From the NCBI RefSeq assembly GCF_003458715.1, contig NZ_QRVI01000002.1, positions 62,001 through 126,000 of the forward strand: a stretch of DNA of 64,000 nucleotides, given 5' to 3'. The notes below the pieces were generated by a model. It saw only the letters and a list, made by a program, of their open reading frames with translations, was not told the DNA's origin and made no database searches. Both the position numbers and the translations under genes were made by a program. Numbering within the stretch: the first letter of the stretch is position 1; the number at the start of each line of letters is the position of its first letter. The DNA is from Eubacterium sp. AF22-8LB (GTDB lineage: Bacteria > Bacillota_I > Bacilli_A > Erysipelotrichales > Erysipelotrichaceae). Of the stretch, positions 60,406 through 64,000 are shown one piece after another.

Positions 60406-61086
60406 ATGATAGAAGTAATGGCGGTTGCACCACACCCAGATGATGTAGAATTTGGGTGTGGAGGAATATTGTTTAAACTGAATAAAGAACAGTACCATAT
60501 CACTGTGTTATGTAATACTTGTTTTGATATAGTAGATTGTACAGATCAATCTCAAAAAAGGATTAGATTGGAAGAACAAAGGGAAGCCTGTGAAGTGTTT
60601 AATGCAGATTGTATTTTTTTTGATGCATATAAAAATTTAGATAATATATCAGATATTTTGAGAAAACTAAAACCAAATTTCATTTTTCTTCCATGGGAGA
60701 ACGATTTTAATCCTACACATATGCATGTAACTAGTATAATAAAAAAATCAATATTTGAAGCACAAAACAATTCAAAATATTACTCGGGATGGATGGTTAA
60801 TCAATTGGCATATTATGAAACGTTTTCTTCTATTAATTTTAAACCAGAATTTAATGTTGACGTATCCGATGTTTTCTCACAAGCATTAATGATATTAAAA
60901 AAGCACAAGTACGGATTAAAAAAATTACCTTCGTTATTATATAAATACAAAATAAATCATCAAAAAAGAGGCATAGAATGTTCAACATTTTATGCAGAAG
61001 GTATTATATTTGATAAAACATTTTGGATGGGATGGAAACAAAATTCCTTATTGGGAATTAACCTTTTATATAGTATGTATAGGTGA
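60406..61086 (+). CDS. PIG-L/LmbE-family deacetylase
   Basis: A 226-residue zinc hydrolase. The metal motif is APHPDDVEFGCGG at residues 8-20 and a third ligand is probably the histidine in PTHMHVTSIIKKSIFEA near residue 108. Family members remove N-acetyl from GlcNAc conjugates (MshB, BshB) or act on antibiotic sugars. Directly after a GT4 gene, the order is that of bshA-bshB-like pairs, but no BshC homologue is visible. The downstream ABC gene starts 6 nt after its stop. Confidence 0.87.
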   Translation: MIEVMAVAPHPDDVEFGCGGILFKLNKEQYHITVLCNTCFDIVDCTDQSQKRIRLEEQREACEVFNADCIFFDAYKNLDNISDILRKLKPNFIFLPWENDFNPTHMHVTSIIKKSIFEAQNNSKYYSGWMVNQLAYYETFSSINFKPEFNVDVSDVFSQALMILKKHKYGLKKLPSLLYKYKINHQKRGIECSTFYAEGIIFDKTFWMGWKQNSLLGINLLYSMYR

Positions 61087-61092
61087 CAATTG

Positions 61093-62082
61093 ATGGAAAA
61101 CATTATAGAAATTACGAATGTACGGAAAATATACCGCACATATCAGAAAAAGAGTGGGTTAAAAAATATGATTAAAAATATTATTTATCCTGACTTTAAA
61201 GATTTTATAGCTGTGGATGATATGAGTTTTTGTATACGTAAAGGGGATATTGTTGGCTATATTGGACCAAATGGTGCTGGAAAAAGTACCACAATAAAAA
61301 TGTTAACAGGAATCTTGATGCCAAATAGTGGAATGATTAAAGTATTTGGAAAAGATCCTTTAAAGTATAGAAAAGAAAACTCTAAACATATTGGGGTTGT
61401 TTTTGGCCAGAAGAGTCAGCTTTGGTGGGATATTCCAGCTATAGAAAGTTTAAAACTGTTAAAAGAGATTTATAAAGTTTCAGATTGTGATTTTAAAGAT
61501 AGAGTAGAAGAATATGCAGATATGCTGCAGGTAAAAGAATTTTTGAATTTGCCAGTAAGACAGATGAGTTTGGGCCAAAGAATGAAGTGTGATTTAATTG
61601 CAGCATTGATACATGATCCATCCATATTGTTTTTAGATGAACCAACTATTGGTTTGGATGTGGCAACAAAGGATAGGTTAAGAGAATTTATTTTGGAGTT
61701 AAATAGAACAAAGAAGGTAACTGTATTTTTGACAACACATGATATGCAGGATGTGGAAAAATTATGTAATCGAGTAATTTTAATCAATCATGGGCGAATG
61801 TTATATGATGGAGATTTAGAGAGTGTAAAGGAAAAATATATACGGTATCGAAATTTAAAAGTTGTATTTAATAAGACGTATTCTATTGATGAATTAAAGT
61901 TTTTAAAAGACTTTCAAGATCTTCGTATACAAAATTTAGATGATAAAACTATGCTGATTCAATACAATTACAAACTTTATTCGGTTACAGATATTGTGAG
62001 CTGTTTATTAAAAAATACAGAGGTTGCAGATTTTTCAATCAAGGATCTAGAAATAGAAGATGTAATCAAAGAGGTATGTTAA
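61093..62082 (+). CDS. ABC exporter ATP-binding protein (ABC-2 type)
   Basis: A 329-residue ATPase: GYIGPNGAGKSTTIKMLTGIL (Walker A, near residue 57), Q-loop region VVFGQKSQLWWDIPA, signature MSLGQRMKCDLIAAL near residue 157, Walker B SILFLDEPTIGLD, switch TTHDM. The N-terminal extension and the FGQKSQLWWDIP block mark the subgroup that pairs with two ABC-2 permeases of the COG4587/COG3694 kind. The likely role is export of the cluster product or self-protection. Confidence 0.9.
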   Translation: MENIIEITNVRKIYRTYQKKSGLKNMIKNIIYPDFKDFIAVDDMSFCIRKGDIVGYIGPNGAGKSTTIKMLTGILMPNSGMIKVFGKDPLKYRKENSKHIGVVFGQKSQLWWDIPAIESLKLLKEIYKVSDCDFKDRVEEYADMLQVKEFLNLPVRQMSLGQRMKCDLIAALIHDPSILFLDEPTIGLDVATKDRLREFILELNRTKKVTVFLTTHDMQDVEKLCNRVILINHGRMLYDGDLESVKEKYIRYRNLKVVFNKTYSIDELKFLKDFQDLRIQNLDDKTMLIQYNYKLYSVTDIVSCLLKNTEVADFSIKDLEIEDVIKEVC

Positions 62083-62083
62083 T

Positions 62084-62869
62084 ATGTATCGTGTTTTATG
62101 GGCTTATTTAAAACAACAATATTCATCTTTAACAGCTTATAAATCTGCTTTTTGCATGACATTAGTCAATGTGTTTATACGAATCTATGCCTATGCAATG
62201 TTATGGATGACATTATATAAGCAGAATGCTTCTTTGTTTGGAAATATTGATCTAAATCAAATGCTGCTTTATAGTATATTTTCAATTTCTTTATCACAGG
62301 CATTTACTTGGTGGGATGGTCCACATATTTATGTGGAAGAAAATATAAAAAATGGAAGAATTATATGTGATTTACTCAAGCCAATGGAATTACAAACACA
62401 ATTGTTTTTGAGAACTCTTTCTTCAACGTTGGTTAATCTTTGCGTTTTCACAATTCCTTCTTTTTTAATATCAACTTGGTTTTTTAAACTAGAGCTAAAT
62501 GTGAATATAATTGGAGCTTTAATTACTTTCGTACTTGGCTTTTTATTGTTGTTTTCAATGAATTATATTTTATCTTTAATTTGTTTTTTAAGTCTTGATC
62601 TAGAAGGATATCTCTATATTTTTCATGCCCTGATTGCATTTTGTTCAGGACAAGTGGTTCCTTTATGGTTTTATCCGGATTTTCTTTTAAGAATAATAAA
62701 CTGGTTACCTTTTAAATATGTATTTTACGAGCCATTGCTTCTTTTTATTCGAAATGGCAATCTCTTTCAAACCGTTTGTTTTCAAGTGATTTGGATTTTT
62801 ATATTATCTTTGATTGGACGCTTTATGTGGAAATGTGTATCGAAGAAAATCGTTGTACAAGGAGGTTAG
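62084..62869 (+). CDS. ABC-2 type permease, first subunit
   Basis: A 261-residue protein with six predicted membrane segments (for example LTAYKSAFCMTLVNVFIRIYAYAMLWMTLY, VNIIGALITFVLGFLLLFSMNYIL, and a last segment near residue 235). YHALIAFCSGQVVPLWFYPDFL-like sequence near residue 185 is the conserved loop of the family. It is encoded 1 nt after the ATPase and with the second permease forms the membrane channel. Confidence 0.85.
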   Translation: MYRVLWAYLKQQYSSLTAYKSAFCMTLVNVFIRIYAYAMLWMTLYKQNASLFGNIDLNQMLLYSIFSISLSQAFTWWDGPHIYVEENIKNGRIICDLLKPMELQTQLFLRTLSSTLVNLCVFTIPSFLISTWFFKLELNVNIIGALITFVLGFLLLFSMNYILSLICFLSLDLEGYLYIFHALIAFCSGQVVPLWFYPDFLLRIINWLPFKYVFYEPLLLFIRNGNLFQTVCFQVIWIFILSLIGRFMWKCVSKKIVVQGG

Positions 62870-62872
62870 GGT

Positions 62873-63664
62873 ATGGAAAGTATTCAACTATATTTTGATC
62901 TAATAAAAGCAGGCTTAAAACGATTTGCTGAATATCGTTCAAGTTTTATTGCGGGATTCTTCGGACTTATCATGATCAACGGTTCTTCTATTCTCTTGAT
63001 CTGGGTCATGTTGAAAAACTTTCATACACTAAATGAATGGACTTTTTGGCAGATAGTTTTTAATTATTGTTTATTCTTATCTTGTTTAGGATTTCATAAT
63101 ACTTTTTTTAGACATATTAGTGATTTAGAGAATCATATTGTGAATGGAACATTTGACCGGTTCCTATTAAGACCGGTGAGTCCTCTTTTACAATTAGCAT
63201 CTGAAAAAATTAGTATTACAGATTTATGTGATTTCACAACGGGAATGATTGGAGCTTTATTTGCGGCAAAAATGTTACATATCCAAATTACAGTTGGTTT
63301 TATGCTTGGATTTATAGTTTCAATTATAAATGGAGTGTATGTATTTACCGCGATTCTTTTTTCAGTAAGCTGTATATCTTTTTGGACCATGAAATCAAAA
63401 TCTATTTTATATAGTACAAATGAAATACAGGAAAGTGTACAACATTATCCGATAAGTATATTTAATAAGGCATTTAAGTTTATTGTTACGGTACTATTAC
63501 CGTATGGTTTGGTAAATTATTATCCATCTTTAATTCTGTTAAATAAAGTGAATGTGCATTGGGTGTATGTCATTATGATTGCTTTAGTCGACATGATTTA
63601 TGGTGTGATAGGAGCCTTTTTATGGCGAAGAGGACTGAAAAGATATAATGGTTCAGGTTCTTAG
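62873..63664 (+). CDS. ABC-2 type permease, second subunit
   Basis: A 263-residue membrane protein with about six segments and the DUF990-like block HISDLENHIVNGTFDRFLLRPVSPLLQLASEKIS near residue 80. VLLPYGLVNYYPSLILL near residue 205 is the family's conserved late segment. It differs in sequence from the first permease, so a heterodimer is expected. Starts 3 nt after the first permease stop. Confidence 0.86.
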   Translation: MESIQLYFDLIKAGLKRFAEYRSSFIAGFFGLIMINGSSILLIWVMLKNFHTLNEWTFWQIVFNYCLFLSCLGFHNTFFRHISDLENHIVNGTFDRFLLRPVSPLLQLASEKISITDLCDFTTGMIGALFAAKMLHIQITVGFMLGFIVSIINGVYVFTAILFSVSCISFWTMKSKSILYSTNEIQESVQHYPISIFNKAFKFIVTVLLPYGLVNYYPSLILLNKVNVHWVYVIMIALVDMIYGVIGAFLWRRGLKRYNGSGS

Positions 63665-63680
63665 AAAGTAGGTGATGAAT

Positions 63681-64000
63681 ATGGATGATAGACTAAATCA
63701 TGAACAAAAAATGTTTTCAAAAACAAATTGGGAATTTACCAAGAAAATTGTGGAAGGAAATTTTGAATCTCAAGTTAGTCCTATATTAACTTTAGATGTT
63801 TCTAAAAAATGCAATTTTCATTGTAACCATTGTGTTGACCAAGAAACAGTAAATAAAGATAATCTTGAAATAGATTGGGGAATTTTAAAACAACTATTAG
63901 TTGATTTGAAAATGCAAGGATGTAGTTGTGTTGAGTTAACAGGTGGAGGAGAACCTACTACATATACTCATTTTAAAGATTTGATCAAGTTACTATCATT
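63681..64000 (+). CDS. radical SAM enzyme, N-terminal part (runs off the window)
   Basis: The open frame begins with ATG at 63681 after AGGTGAT (an ATG at 63675 is too close) and continues to the window end. It has the [4Fe-4S] motif in LDVSKKCNFHCNHCVDQE (CxxxCxxC) and the SAM-binding GGE motif in ELTGGGEPTTYTHF. Sequence up to the cut resembles peptide-modifying and SPASM-type radical SAM proteins, but the C-terminal domain that would decide this is outside. With the PqqD-like protein and precursor it completes the core of a radical-SAM RiPP system. Confidence 0.85.
   Translation, partial: MDDRLNHEQKMFSKTNWEFTKKIVEGNFESQVSPILTLDVSKKCNFHCNHCVDQETVNKDNLEIDWGILKQLLVDLKMQGCSCVELTGGGEPTTYTHFKDLIKLLS

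Overview
The window comes from a low-GC Gram-positive (Firmicutes) chromosome. The evidence is strong AGGAGG ribosome sites, a glucose-family PTS operon, B. subtilis-like gene families and a Tn1549-type conjugative element. A gut Erysipelotrichia-like host is my guess and is not provable from this sequence.

Region 1 (1-3.6 kb) holds a bacteriocin-associated membrane protein with its ABC ATPase, followed by remnants of a tyrosine recombinase and of an AAA ATPase. Region 2 (3.6-9.2 kb) is a sugar operon: RpiR regulator, GH4 6-phospho-beta-glucosidase, mutarotase, PTS EIICB and EIIA. Region 3 (9.3-24.7 kb) is ordinary chromosome: a YitT protein, the aroB-aroC-aroA-tyrA operon, an HD hydrolase, a Ser/Thr kinase facing an HTH-like protein, and a sulfur block (cysK, metA, metY, an Rrf2 regulator). 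It continues with a DJ-1 protein, a uracil permease and tRNA-Arg genes. cysK is preceded by a consensus promoter and a ten-codon leader ORF containing Cys-Cys-Ser-Cys, a candidate cysteine-sensing attenuator.

Region 4 (about 25-53 kb) is an integrative conjugative element. It carries ParA, SSB, ParB, a thioester/SpaA surface adhesin with its sortase, an ArdC-like antirestriction protein, a toprim protein, a toxin-antitoxin pair, MobC and relaxase. The transfer genes are a PcfB-like protein, VirD4, a Maff2 pilin-like protein, VirB6, PrgI, VirB4 and a lysozyme/CHAP protein. A two-gene ATPase plus toprim-like module with its own operator-bearing promoter sits inside the transfer operon and may be a defence system. 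Terminator-like hairpins recur in front of gene groups. No integrase and no right-hand attachment site were found, so the element may extend past the window.

Region 5 (53-64 kb) is the most unusual part: a probable peptide-derived natural-product (RiPP-like) cluster. Two regulators, one Rgg-like with a C-terminal helical repeat region, face a 60-residue secreted peptide. An operon follows: a divergent SAM synthetase interrupted by an in-frame TAA, a lone TldD protease, a QueA paralogue with altered signature motifs, and a PqqD-like peptide binder. Next come a 30-residue candidate precursor (YKKPEV leader motif, LSCGSKI tail) flanked by hairpins, a GT4 glycosyltransferase, a PIG-L deacetylase, an ABC exporter of three proteins, and the start of a radical SAM enzyme. 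The model is that the regulators and secreted peptide control the operon, PqqD presents the precursor, the SAM-using enzymes and sugar enzymes modify it, TldD removes the leader and the ABC complex exports it. I know of no characterised pathway with this combination.
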